Shown piece by piece: positions 1-8,935 of a DNA stretch of 64,000 nucleotides. Both the position numbers and the translations under genes were made by a program. The notes beneath the pieces are model-generated. The model saw only the letters and a program-made list of their open reading frames with translations. It did not search any database and was not told where the DNA came from. The DNA lies in assembly GCA_017528425.1 (NCBI GenBank), contig JAFXOV010000024.1, positions 62,001 through 126,000 on the forward strand, in the 5' to 3' direction. The first letter of the stretch is position 1; each line of letters starts with the position of its first letter. The DNA is from Elusimicrobiota bacterium (lineage in GTDB: Bacteria > Elusimicrobiota > Endomicrobiia > Endomicrobiales > Endomicrobiaceae).

Positions 1-321
1 ACAGGGAATAGTCAAAATTGTGAGAAACTTAAGCATTTTTTCATATTGTTTATCTTTGTTCAAAAAAACAGTAACAAAATAAAACATACAAATTGGAATA
101 GTTAAAACGCCGACAAAACCGATCTTCGCATAGTGATAAGCCGTAATAATATTCCTAGACCAATACATTAAGGAAAAAGGAAACAACCATAAAAATACTG
201 AAAGGCAAAAAAGTAAATATACTTGATTTATAAGTTGTTTCTTGTTTTTTAAATAAACAAACAACCCCATAAACAAAAATAAAACAGATGTTATTGTTGG
301 AAATAAAGCATATAGGTTCAT
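1..321 (-). CDS. Membrane sensor protein, N-terminal part (histidine-kinase-type 7TM region), truncated by window edge
   Basis: An open frame of 107 codons begins at an ATG at 321 and runs off the left edge. AGGAAA lies upstream as ribosome site. The product starts MNLYALFPTITSVLFLF and alternates hydrophobic helices with short charged loops, giving at least three membrane segments in about 100 residues. The pattern resembles the N-terminal 7TM region of some histidine kinases and diguanylate cyclases. That assignment is an inference from the hydrophobic pattern, because no catalytic domain lies in the window. It follows the aldehyde dehydrogenase gene by 29 nt and is probably the last visible gene of the secA operon. 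Confidence 0.6.
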   Translation of the reverse strand, partial: MNLYALFPTITSVLFLFMGLFVYLKNKKQLINQVYLLFCLSVFLWLFPFSLMYWSRNIITAYHYAKIGFVGVLTIPICMFYFVTVFLNKDKQYEKMLKFLTILTIPC

Positions 322-350
322 AAAATTAATTTCCTGTTAAAATTTTAATA

Positions 351-1925
351 TCAATCTCTTGTTAAACTTATGCCTTGTAAATGGCTTGTTTTCTGCCAAA
401 TATAATTCATTTCTCCATATGGACCACCGGTTTTGCCTATTCCGCCGTGACTTGAAAGAAACAAAGATACTCCGATATGTTTAGAATTAATTCTTAATAA
501 ACCGCTTTTATCAACATGTTTCATGAATTGTCTTGTATAAAAAGCAGATTTCACCCATACGGAAGCTCTTAAACCGTATTCGTTTGTTTCTGCTAAATTC
601 ATCATTTTTTCAAATATATCCGCATCTCTTTCTTGTTTATCCTTTAAATCCGATTTGATTTTTATTATTGGAATTACCGGGAAAAAATTTTCATCTTTTA
701 TTATTTTTATATTAAATAATTCCGGATTATCCGAATCTATTTCCACAAGTGTAGGTTGAAAATATATTCCGTTTTCTGCTACTGTTCCGTTATAATTTAC
801 TCTGTTTCCTCCACACAAAAGTTTTGCTCCTTTTGATAATGCATCTTCCAATGCGGCAATACATTCCGACATTTTTATGACCGGAGTTAAACATGTTTCC
901 ATATTTGACGGTAATCCGAATTTTAAATCGTTAACTTTTTTTATCATCAATTCGGAAAAACTATTAAATGCATCCTCATGAACTATCAGAGTCTTCGGAA
1001 CCATACATATTTGTGTTGAACCGAGATATGCATCCATAGCAGAATCAACAGCACCTTCGATATTGCTTCCTTCCCAAACAAATAAATTGTCATTGCCTGA
1101 AAGTTCGAGTATTGCTTTTTTATTGTGTTCACAAGCTTTTTTCCCGATTTCCAAACCTTGTTCGCTATCTCCAAAAAAGAAAATATCATTAACCTTAGGA
1201 TTGTTCATCCACTCATCCATAAAAACTTTAGAGTTACCAACAACTATATTTACGGCAGACTCCGGTGCATTATTATCTCTCAAAGCTTTTATTACTACTT
1301 TTTTCCATAACTGAATTGTAGCAACCGGCGCTTTCAATGGTGGTTTTATTATAAGTGCATTCCCCGATAACAAAGCGAATGCCGCTATAAGAGAATTACT
1401 TGCAGCCGCATTTTTTGGAGGACATACAACAACCACACCATCCGCTTTTCTGACTAAATAAATTCTTTCATTCCCTTGTTTACCGACTTCGTCCCATAAT
1501 TCATCCTTAAATCTATCCATGGTTTCTTTACAAAAAACTTGTTCTAATCCCAAATATTCCCAACCGGCAAGCTTACATGGGTGTCCTTCTATTGCGAACA
1601 ATTTTATAAACTCATCCATATTTGCAACGAGATTATTGTATACATCATATAGAATCTTTCTCCTTTTAGCTACAGGCATATCTCTCATTATTTTTGACGC
1701 TTTATATGCGGATTCTATTGCCCTTTTATTTAGTTCGTTATCACCCACACAATATTTCGCATAAATATATTTATCGACTTCTTCGGGCCTTTCACCTTTT
1801 TTCAGTTTGGATATAATCTGATAAGTTTTTTTAAAATCCAAAATAGTCTGATCGGCATAAGGGAAATATTCATATTTCCCGGTATCAACATCTTTTCCGT
1901 CGACAAATAGAGAGAATTGTTCCAT
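351..1925 (-). CDS. Aldehyde dehydrogenase family protein
   Basis: The 524-residue product has the aldehyde dehydrogenase fold signatures: a CPPKNA stretch and IIKPP in the NAD-binding half, FFFGDSEQG in place of the usual F-x-GS turn, ELSGND containing the general-base Glu near residue 270, and the catalytic Cys in GSTQICM near residue 305. The family oxidises aldehydes with NAD(P); the substrate cannot be told from sequence. The catalytic loop is GSTQIC rather than the common GQxC, so it is a divergent member. GGAGG precedes the ATG. It sits 17 nt after prfB in a run of minus-strand genes. Confidence 0.85.
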   Translation of the reverse strand: MEQFSLFVDGKDVDTGKYEYFPYADQTILDFKKTYQIISKLKKGERPEEVDKYIYAKYCVGDNELNKRAIESAYKASKIMRDMPVAKRRKILYDVYNNLVANMDEFIKLFAIEGHPCKLAGWEYLGLEQVFCKETMDRFKDELWDEVGKQGNERIYLVRKADGVVVVCPPKNAAASNSLIAAFALLSGNALIIKPPLKAPVATIQLWKKVVIKALRDNNAPESAVNIVVGNSKVFMDEWMNNPKVNDIFFFGDSEQGLEIGKKACEHNKKAILELSGNDNLFVWEGSNIEGAVDSAMDAYLGSTQICMVPKTLIVHEDAFNSFSELMIKKVNDLKFGLPSNMETCLTPVIKMSECIAALEDALSKGAKLLCGGNRVNYNGTVAENGIYFQPTLVEIDSDNPELFNIKIIKDENFFPVIPIIKIKSDLKDKQERDADIFEKMMNLAETNEYGLRASVWVKSAFYTRQFMKHVDKSGLLRINSKHIGVSLFLSSHGGIGKTGGPYGEMNYIWQKTSHLQGISLTRD

Positions 1926-1942
1926 AAAACTTTTCCTCCGCT

Positions 1943-3032
1943 TTATTTATTTTTTGTCTCTAATTTCCAAGTAAGATATGTGGTAATAAATGAATCTATA
2001 TCTCCGTCCATAACCTTATCAACCTGACTTGTTTCATATTCCGTTCTGTGATCTTTCACCAATTGATAAGGCATAAAAACATAAGATCTTATTTGACTGC
2101 CCCATGCAATGAGTCCTTTTTCATCATAATGTTTTTCATAAGACTCTCTTAATTTTTCCTGCTCGAATTCGTAAAGTTTTGCTCTCAACAATTTCATTGC
2201 AGTTGCTTTATTTTTTATTTGAGATCTTTCCGTTTGAGACTGAACTACAATATTCGTCGGTAAATGAGTGATTCTAACGGCAGAGTCGGTGGTATTTACA
2301 TGTTGACCGCCTGCTCCCGTGGAACGATAAGTATCTATTCTTAAATCTTTTTCATCGATAACAATATCTATATCGTCATCAACTTCCGGTATAACATCGA
2401 CGCTTGCAAAAGAAGTATGCCTTCTTTTGTTGGCATCGAAAGGAGAAATTCTTACCAATCTGTGAACTCCTATTTCCGATTGTAACAGTCCATAAGCATA
2501 TTCACCGCTTATAATGAATGTTATACTTTTTATACCGGCTTCATCCCCGTCCAAAATATCTATTGTAGTGAATTTAAAACCTTTATCTTCAGACCATCTG
2601 GAATACATTCTTACAAGCATCTGTGCCCAATCGCAAGATTCGGTTCCGCCTGCTCCTGCATGAATAGAAACGATTGCATTATTTTTATCGTGTTTCCCGG
2701 AAAGTTTTGTTTTGATTTCTATATTTTCAACATCTTTTATAAGTGCTAATTTGTCCTGTTCCAATTCTTTCGATAAGGACTCATCCTGTTCCTGCTGTAA
2801 AAGTTCATCTATTTCAATCAAGCCGTCTATTCTTGTTTTTAAATTATTCCAAGAATTTACGGTCTCTTTCAAGCCGTCAAGTTTAGACATTACACTTTTA
2901 GCATTATTTTGGTCGTTCCAAAAATCCGATGCCGAAATTTCTTTGTCTAATACGGATATCTCTTTGATTTTATTATCAATATCAAAGAGACCTCCTTAAA
3001 TTCATAATTTTTTCTTTTAATTCGTTAAGCAT
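1943..3032 (-). CDS. prfB: Peptide chain release factor 2, with programmed +1 frameshift
   Basis: RF2 recognises UGA and UAA stop codons. The visible main frame carries the SPF anticodon-like tripeptide (ISPFDANKRRHTS) and the GGQ peptidyl-hydrolysis motif (GAGGQHVNT). Its N-terminus is in another frame: an ATG at 3032 opens 16 codons (MLNELKEKIMNLRRSL) that end at an in-frame TGA at 2984-2982. Skipping one base there joins this to DIDNKIKEISVLDKE and gives 362 residues, the normal RF2 length. An AGGAGG motif three bases before CTT-TGA matches the known RF2 autoregulatory frameshift site. The gene lies 10 nt after lnt. Confidence 0.97.
2982..2996 (-). promoter_or_regulatory. prfB +1 programmed frameshift site
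   Basis: On the minus strand the order is AGGAGG (2996-2991), TCT, CTT, TGA (2984-2982). The internal Shine-Dalgarno-like AGGAGG is 3 nt from the slippery CTT, as in the well-studied E. coli prfB site. When RF2 is scarce, slow termination at TGA lets the ribosome slip +1 and make RF2. Confidence 0.95.
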
Positions 3033-3042
3033 AATTTTCCCT

Positions 3043-4527
3043 TTATATTATAAAAACTATAACTATTATAAACATTGTAAAAAACATACACAGATAACAA
3101 AATATATTACCGATTTTATCATAAGTTGTTATTATGGTATTTTGATATACTTGTGTCGTAAAAGCCGTATTTTCGTTTATGTTTGTATGTTGCAATACCT
3201 TTCCTGCGGAATCTATAACTGCCGATATTCCGGTATTTGCAGATACTATAACATTTTTTCTGTTCTCTATTGCTCTGAAAATATTCATTACAAAATGTTG
3301 ATACGGAGCATAAGAATCGAAGAACCATGCATCGTTGGTATGGTTAGTTAAAATTTTTGCACCGTTTGAAACATATTTTCTGGATAAGTTCGGAAAAAAA
3401 TTCTCCGAGCATATTGTGGCACCTACAATCATATTGTCATATTTTAACACGTTCATATACTTACCTTTAGAAAAATCTCCCAAAGCATTCAATATGTCAA
3501 AATATTTTGATAATATTTTTCTGAGAGGAATGTATTCTCCGAAAATAACAAGATGATTTTTATCGTGTTTTTCCAAAATCTTGTTATTGCCGGTTACCGC
3601 AAAGATCGAATTATAAATTCCGTTATCGTCGTAACTTGCCCCGCCGAACAAATTTAATTTCCCGTATTGCGAAATATCTGTTACCAAATCAATAATGTTT
3701 GGCTCGTATTGCAAATACCCCGGCAAAACAGTTTCCGGGTAAACAACCAAATCCAAATTTTTATCTTGAAAAGCAGCAACTGTTTGTTTAATTGTAGTTA
3801 AAATTTCCTCGGTATATTTGTCGTCCCATTTTTTATATTGGTCTATATTCGGTTGAACAACGCCGACCGTTAATTTGTCACCATAAGGATTTGAATAAAT
3901 GTTTATTTGAGCATATCCGTACAATCCTACAATTGCAAACAAAGACACAACGTATACAATAAAAAATTTACCTCTTGAATCTTTAAACCAGTAATAAAGC
4001 AACATATTTATAAAAACTATAAGGAAAGAAATGCCATAAACTCCGAAAATATCCGCAAATTGAATTATGTACGGAAAAGAAGTTTGGCTGTATCCTAACA
4101 AATTCCATCCGAATCCTGTAAGGAAATAAGTTCTTACATATTCCAATAAAACCCAAGAACTTGCGGCATACATAGATGAAACTAAAGGATGGAAATGCCT
4201 TCTGGAAAAGCTCAACATTCCCGTCCATAAAGAAAAATATAAAGCTAAATAAGACCACAATAAAACAGAAACAATTACGGCCTGTATTGTATTTGTATTG
4301 TACTTAAGAAAAGGAAACATCCAAAACAAAGAAATTGCATAACATGTAAAGCCGAAAACAAAACCATATACTAACGAATTTTTCACACAGTTTCTTAAAG
4401 AAGAATAAATAACAGGTATAAGTGCTACCCACATGAAGTAGAAAGCATTTATCTTTGGAAAAGATATTGCTACAAGAAAACCAGATAAAATAGAAAGTAA
4501 AAAATATTTTAATCTAAATTTTTTCAC
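3043..4527 (-). CDS. lnt: Apolipoprotein N-acyltransferase
   Basis: Lnt adds the third acyl chain to the N-terminal Cys of lipoproteins in the inner membrane, the last step of lipoprotein maturation in diderms. The 494-residue product has about six membrane segments in its first 210 residues, then a periplasmic nitrilase-like domain with the catalytic triad visible: Glu265 (VYPETVLPG), Lys323 (HDKNHLV) and Cys373 (GATICSENF). A final hydrophobic helix ends the protein. The start is GTG at 4527; no in-frame ATG is near. It lies 22 nt after secA and 10 nt before prfB. Confidence 0.95.
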   Translation of the reverse strand: MKKFRLKYFLLSILSGFLVAISFPKINAFYFMWVALIPVIYSSLRNCVKNSLVYGFVFGFTCYAISLFWMFPFLKYNTNTIQAVIVSVLLWSYLALYFSLWTGMLSFSRRHFHPLVSSMYAASSWVLLEYVRTYFLTGFGWNLLGYSQTSFPYIIQFADIFGVYGISFLIVFINMLLYYWFKDSRGKFFIVYVVSLFAIVGLYGYAQINIYSNPYGDKLTVGVVQPNIDQYKKWDDKYTEEILTTIKQTVAAFQDKNLDLVVYPETVLPGYLQYEPNIIDLVTDISQYGKLNLFGGASYDDNGIYNSIFAVTGNNKILEKHDKNHLVIFGEYIPLRKILSKYFDILNALGDFSKGKYMNVLKYDNMIVGATICSENFFPNLSRKYVSNGAKILTNHTNDAWFFDSYAPYQHFVMNIFRAIENRKNVIVSANTGISAVIDSAGKVLQHTNINENTAFTTQVYQNTIITTYDKIGNIFCYLCMFFTMFIIVIVFII

Positions 4528-4549
4528 CCAAAATCCGATTACTTATATT

Positions 4550-7180
4550 TTATTTATTTGCTCCGCAACATTTTTTATATTTTTTGCCGCTTCCGCAAGG
4601 ACAAGGATCGTTTCTTCCTATTTTCTTTATATCTTTAGCGGAAACTTGTTTCTTGCCGTTCATGTTGTTACTGTTATTGTCTGCGCTGCTTTTTGTCGGA
4701 TCAACATTTCTGTTTTCCTGACCGGAAGGCATAGGTTTCGGTCTAACATTAACTTGAACTCTGAAAACATACTCTATGGTCGTTTCTCTTATTCTTGCCA
4801 TCATATTAGCAAAAAGATTATAAGATTCTTTTTGATATTCTATTTTAGGATCTTTTTGAGCATAAGCTCTGTAACCGATACCTTTTTTCAATTGATCAAG
4901 CTCATATAAATTATCTTTCCATGCACTATCTATCATTTGTAAAAGAACCATTCTTTCAACATGACTGAGAAGTTCTTTACCTAAAGTTTCTTTTCTTTTT
5001 TCGTATGCTTCCTGTATTTTGTCGAGCAATATTGTTTTTAATGCATCTCTTGTAAGATAACTTAATTCTTCTTTATTTGCCACTTCAAAATTTATTCCGA
5101 AAGTTCTGGACATCCAAGCATGGAAATTAGGCCATTCCCATTGTTCCGGATAAGTTTTTACCGGTGCCCATTGTTCGATTTTTTCTTCTACGGATTCAAG
5201 CCACATATCCTGTATTGTCGTAGAAACATCTTCACCTTCGAGAATTTCGTTTCTTAAACGATAAACGGCTTCTCTCTGTTTATTCATAACATTATCATAA
5301 TCGATAAGTTGTTTTCTTATATCAAAATCTCTGCCTTCAACTTTTCTTTGCGCATTTTCTACGGCTTTTGATATCCAAGGATGTTCTATTGCTTCACCTT
5401 CTTTAAGTCCGAGCTTTTGCATAACAATTGCCATTCTGTCGGAACCGAAAAGTCTCATAAGTTCATCTTGCATAGATAAATAAAATCTTGATGCACCGGG
5501 ATCTCCCTGACGTCCGGCTCTACCTCTTAACTGATTATCGATTCTTCGTGATTCATGTCTTTCCGTACCTATGATATAAAGACCGCCGACCTCTCTGACA
5601 AACTTTCCGTTTTCTTCGTCACCTGCACCAAGCACGATATCTGTACCTCTACCGGCCATGTTGGTCGCAATGGTAACGGCACTTTTTGCACCTGCCTGAG
5701 CAATAATTTGAGCTTCGAGCTCATGATATTTTGCATTCAAAACATTGTGAGGTATACCTTTTTTTCTTAACATATCGGAAATAAGTTCCGATTTTTCGAT
5801 TGATCTTGTACCAACGAGAACAGGCTGTCCTTTTCTCCAACATTGTTCTATATCCTGTATAATTGCATTATATTTTTCTTTTTCCGTTCTATAAATCACA
5901 TCCGGCCAATCTTTTCTTATCATCGGATTATTTGTCGGTACTTCAACTACATCGAGTTTATATATTTCCCAGAATTCGCTTGCTTCCGTAAGCGCGGTAC
6001 CTGTCATACCTGCTATTTTGTTATACATTCTGAAAAAGTTCTGGAATGTTATTGTTGCAAGAGTTTGGTTTTCCTGCTCGATTTTTAAATTTTCTTTTGC
6101 TTCGATTGCCTGATGAAGACCGTCAGACCATCTTCTTCCCGGCATAAGTCTTCCGGTAAATTCATCAACGATAATAACTTCGCCGTCTTTTACAACGTAA
6201 GCAACATCTCTCTTATAAAGTTCGTGAGCTCTTATTGCCTGTGTTATATGATGAACCCATTCTGCCTGCATATCATCATATATATTTTTTACTCCTAAAA
6301 ATCTTTCGGATTTTTGAACGCCTTGTTCGGTTAAAACAACGGTATGATTTTTTTCATCTACGAGATAATCGTAACCTTTAGATAAATCTATACCTTCATA
6401 TTTTGCTTTTATTTCTTCGTTTTCCGTTATATGTCTACCTTTGAGCATAGGAACGATTCTGTTTGCCACATAATATTTATCGGTAGATTCTTCACCGGGA
6501 CCTGATATAATCAAAGGAGTTCTTGCTTCATCTATTAAAATTGAGTCGACCTCATCCACGATGGCATAATTCAATTCTCTTAAAACTCTTTGTTCCTTGG
6601 AAATTTTCATATTGTCTCTAAGGTAATCGAATCCCAATTCGTTGTTTGTTACATAAGTTATATCACAAGCATACGCTTGTTTTCTTTCTAAATCGGTAGT
6701 ATCGTGACAAATATTTCCAACAGTCATACCGAGTGCATTATAGACAGGTTCCATCCACTCTTTATCTCTTTTTGCAAGATAATCGTTAACGGTAACAACA
6801 TGAACGCCTTTTCCCGTTAAAGCATTTAAATACACCGGCAATGTCGCAACAAGCGTTTTACCTTCACCGGTTTTCATTTCGGCTATTTTACCCTGATGTA
6901 AAATATAACCACCTATCATTTGAACATCGAAATGTCTAAGTCCTATAGTTCTTTTCGATGCTTCTCTAACACAAGCAAATGCTTCAGGCAAAATACTATT
7001 AAGTTTTTCCCCGTTTGCAATTCTTTCTTTAAACTCTAAAGATTTTGCTTTTAGTTCTTCGTCCGTCAACTTTTGTATTTCCGGTTCCAATGCATTTATT
7101 TTATCTACAACCGGTCTTATTTTTTTAATATCTCTTTCATTTTGTGAACCGAATATTGCACCAAATATTTCTTTAATCAT
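4550..7180 (-). CDS. secA: Preprotein translocase ATPase SecA
   Basis: SecA drives unfolded preproteins through SecYEG with ATP. The 876-residue product has Walker A GEGKT at 105-109, the DEVD Walker B box (IVDEVDSILIDEARTPL), GTRSIEKSE and GRAGRQGDPG in the second motor domain, and a C-terminal zinc-binding tail CPCGSGKKYKKCC that contacts SecB or ribosomes in other species. I chose the ATG at 7180 because AAAGGA precedes it at good spacing and family members start MI-KEIFG; an upstream ATG at 7240 would add 20 residues unlike the family. It is the first gene of the leftmost operon. Confidence 0.97.
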   Translation of the reverse strand: MIKEIFGAIFGSQNERDIKKIRPVVDKINALEPEIQKLTDEELKAKSLEFKERIANGEKLNSILPEAFACVREASKRTIGLRHFDVQMIGGYILHQGKIAEMKTGEGKTLVATLPVYLNALTGKGVHVVTVNDYLAKRDKEWMEPVYNALGMTVGNICHDTTDLERKQAYACDITYVTNNELGFDYLRDNMKISKEQRVLRELNYAIVDEVDSILIDEARTPLIISGPGEESTDKYYVANRIVPMLKGRHITENEEIKAKYEGIDLSKGYDYLVDEKNHTVVLTEQGVQKSERFLGVKNIYDDMQAEWVHHITQAIRAHELYKRDVAYVVKDGEVIIVDEFTGRLMPGRRWSDGLHQAIEAKENLKIEQENQTLATITFQNFFRMYNKIAGMTGTALTEASEFWEIYKLDVVEVPTNNPMIRKDWPDVIYRTEKEKYNAIIQDIEQCWRKGQPVLVGTRSIEKSELISDMLRKKGIPHNVLNAKYHELEAQIIAQAGAKSAVTIATNMAGRGTDIVLGAGDEENGKFVREVGGLYIIGTERHESRRIDNQLRGRAGRQGDPGASRFYLSMQDELMRLFGSDRMAIVMQKLGLKEGEAIEHPWISKAVENAQRKVEGRDFDIRKQLIDYDNVMNKQREAVYRLRNEILEGEDVSTTIQDMWLESVEEKIEQWAPVKTYPEQWEWPNFHAWMSRTFGINFEVANKEELSYLTRDALKTILLDKIQEAYEKRKETLGKELLSHVERMVLLQMIDSAWKDNLYELDQLKKGIGYRAYAQKDPKIEYQKESYNLFANMMARIRETTIEYVFRVQVNVRPKPMPSGQENRNVDPTKSSADNNSNNMNGKKQVSAKDIKKIGRNDPCPCGSGKKYKKCCGANK

Positions 7181-7218
7181 TATTTTGTCCTTTATAAAAA
7201 TATAATAATATCTATTAG

Positions 7219-7247
7219 ATTTTATCTTTTTTATATACAAATTTCAA
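7219..7247 (-). promoter_or_regulatory. Promoter of the secA operon
   Basis: On the minus strand, TTGAAA (7247-7242) and TAAAAT (7224-7219) are separated by 17 nt. Predicted transcription would start near 7212, leaving a leader of about 30 nt containing the AAAGGA ribosome site. Called from consensus only. Confidence 0.55.
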
Positions 7248-7268
7248 TACAAAATACAAATCATTTTA

Positions 7269-7297
7269 TTGTATTTATTGTTACAAAAATATATTAT
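7269..7297 (+). promoter_or_regulatory. Promoter of the GNAT acetyltransferase gene, leaderless type
   Basis: TTGTAT at 7269-7274 and TATTAT at 7292-7297 are 17 nt apart. Only six bases (ATCCGT) separate the -10 box from the ATG at 7304, so the transcript should begin at or one base from the start codon. It is divergent from the secA promoter and partly interleaved with it. Confidence 0.6.
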
Positions 7298-7303
7298 ATC
7301 CGT

Positions 7304-7753
7304 ATGGAAAACAAATATATAAGAGATTGTATTAAAGAAAATATTGATACTATTTATGAAATAGATAAAACCGGCTCTTCCTATAACTGGACCAAAAGTA
7401 TGTTTTTGGAAGAACTTGAAAACAAAAATTCTTTTTTTAAAATTTTATATTTTAACGATGTTATTGTAGGATACATCATATATCATGTAGTTATAGATGA
7501 AGCCGAAATATTAAATATAGTGATTGATAATAAGGTTAAAAGACAAAATTTCGGAAAATACCTTTTGGAACAAACCTTAAATAATCTTGCAAAACAAAAC
7601 ATTAAAACCGTTTTTCTTGAAGTCGGAGAGAAAAATGTTCCGGCAATAAATTTATATTTAAAATTCGGATTTGAACAGTACGGTATAAGAAAAGAATACT
7701 ATAAGAATAAAGAACACGCATTACTTATGAAAAAGGCGATTTATAATTTATAA
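7304..7753 (+). CDS. GNAT acetyltransferase, RimI-like
   Basis: The 149-residue product fits the GNAT fold. The acetyl-CoA loop appears as VKRQNFGKYLLEQTL near residue 85, a variant of the R/Q-x-x-G-x-A/G motif, followed by VFLEVGEKNVPAINLYLKFGFEQYGIRKEYY, which matches the RimI signature (L-E-V-R-x-x-N-x-x-A-x-x-L-Y-x-x-x-G-F). RimI acetylates the N-terminal Ala of ribosomal protein S18, but the related family acetylates many substrates, so the symbol is withheld. No Shine-Dalgarno is present; the -10 box lies 6 nt upstream and translation is probably leaderless. Confidence 0.8.
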   Translation: MENKYIRDCIKENIDTIYEIDKTGSSYNWTKSMFLEELENKNSFFKILYFNDVIVGYIIYHVVIDEAEILNIVIDNKVKRQNFGKYLLEQTLNNLAKQNIKTVFLEVGEKNVPAINLYLKFGFEQYGIRKEYYKNKEHALLMKKAIYNL

Positions 7754-7776
7754 TTTCGGAATAATAATTGTTTCAT

Positions 7777-7805
7777 TTGACTTTTGGTATTAAAAATAAT
7801 AGAAT
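7777..7805 (+). promoter_or_regulatory. Promoter of tRNA-Met
   Basis: TTGACT (7777-7782), a 17-nt spacer and TAGAAT (7800-7805) form a near-consensus sigma70 promoter. Transcription would start near 7812, about 27 nt before the tRNA. The downstream reductase gene starts 25 nt after the tRNA with no clear promoter of its own, so it may be read from here. Confidence 0.65.
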
Positions 7806-7838
7806 ACTTGGACATTATTTATAGTTTGTTGATTTAAT

Positions 7839-7910
<72 letters not shown>

Positions 7911-7935
7911 ATTTTTTTATGCATAAGGAAAAATT

Positions 7936-8910
7936 ATGAAAGTTTTGCTTACGGGTGCTACGGGGTTTGTAGGAAGTCATATAGTAGAAGAACTTATTTC
8001 AAACAATCATACGATAGTTGCCACGGTAAGAAAAAGTTCCAATTTAAAATGGATTAAAGATTATCCTATTCAATATGAATATTGTTCTTTAAATGATGAA
8101 GAGCAATTATCAAAATTACTTTCAACTGTTGATGTTGTAGTTCATTGTGCCGGTGTTGTAAGAGCTTTGAATTGGGATGGTTATTACAATACCAATGTTA
8201 CAGGAACAAAAAATATTGTTCAAGCCGCAATAAAAAATAAAAGCAATATTAAAAAATTCATTTATATTTCTTCACAAGCAGCAATGGGTCCAAGTGCAAC
8301 AGAAGAACCTAAATTATTAACGGAAAAAGAAAATCCCGTTTCTTATTACGGCAAAAGCAAATTTTTGGCGGAACAAGAAGTAAAAAAATTGGAAGGAATT
8401 GTGCCTTATACTATTATAAGACCAGCTTCAGTCTACGGACCAAGAGATAAAGATATTTTTATTTTCTTTAATTTGGTTAAACATCATCTAAAGCCAAACA
8501 CTCATACTAAAAGATTTATTCAACTGGTTTTTGTAAAAGATATAGCAAAAGTTATTTCGACAGCATTAACTAACAAAGATACTAACAATAAAACTTATTA
8601 CCTTTGTGACGGTAACATTTATAGCTGGAAAGATGTTGCAACAACAATAGCAAAAGCAAACAACATAAAAACCATACCTATTATATTATTTGATTTCATT
8701 TTTAAAACTGTTGCTTGTTTTTATGAAGGTGTAGCAAAAGTTACAAAAAAGCCGCAAGTTTTAAGTAAAGAAAAAATTGTTGAAATGTTACAAACTTATT
8801 GGACTGCAGATAATTCGGATATAATAAAAGATACCGATTTTGAGTTTACAAAGCTTGAAAATGGTGCAAAAATAACATACAATTGGTACTTAAGTAATAA
8901 ATATTTTTAA
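7936..8910 (+). CDS. NAD-dependent epimerase/dehydratase family reductase, putative 3-ketosphinganine/ceramide reductase (CerR-like)
   Basis: The 324-residue product is an extended SDR. The nucleotide loop GATGFVGSHI is at residues 7-16 and the catalytic YxxxK is in SYYGKSKF near residue 140. The family reduces or epimerises carbonyl substrates with NAD(P)H. Its position 25 nt ahead of a serine palmitoyltransferase-type gene and a GNAT-type acyltransferase matches the bacterial ceramide gene set spt, bcerS, cerR known from Caulobacter; the reductase function is inferred from this context, because the SDR sequence alone would fit a sugar or steroid-type dehydrogenase equally well. AAGGA precedes the ATG. 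Confidence 0.7.
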   Translation: MKVLLTGATGFVGSHIVEELISNNHTIVATVRKSSNLKWIKDYPIQYEYCSLNDEEQLSKLLSTVDVVVHCAGVVRALNWDGYYNTNVTGTKNIVQAAIKNKSNIKKFIYISSQAAMGPSATEEPKLLTEKENPVSYYGKSKFLAEQEVKKLEGIVPYTIIRPASVYGPRDKDIFIFFNLVKHHLKPNTHTKRFIQLVFVKDIAKVISTALTNKDTNNKTYYLCDGNIYSWKDVATTIAKANNIKTIPIILFDFIFKTVACFYEGVAKVTKKPQVLSKEKIVEMLQTYWTADNSDIIKDTDFEFTKLENGAKITYNWYLSNKYF

Positions 8911-8935
8911 TACAAATTTTACTGTGGAGTGTTTT

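Noticed and set aside
7181-7240. 20-residue N-terminal extension of SecA from the ATG at 7240
   Set aside because: The predicted promoter and ribosome site lie inside this stretch, and family members start at the ATG at 7180.
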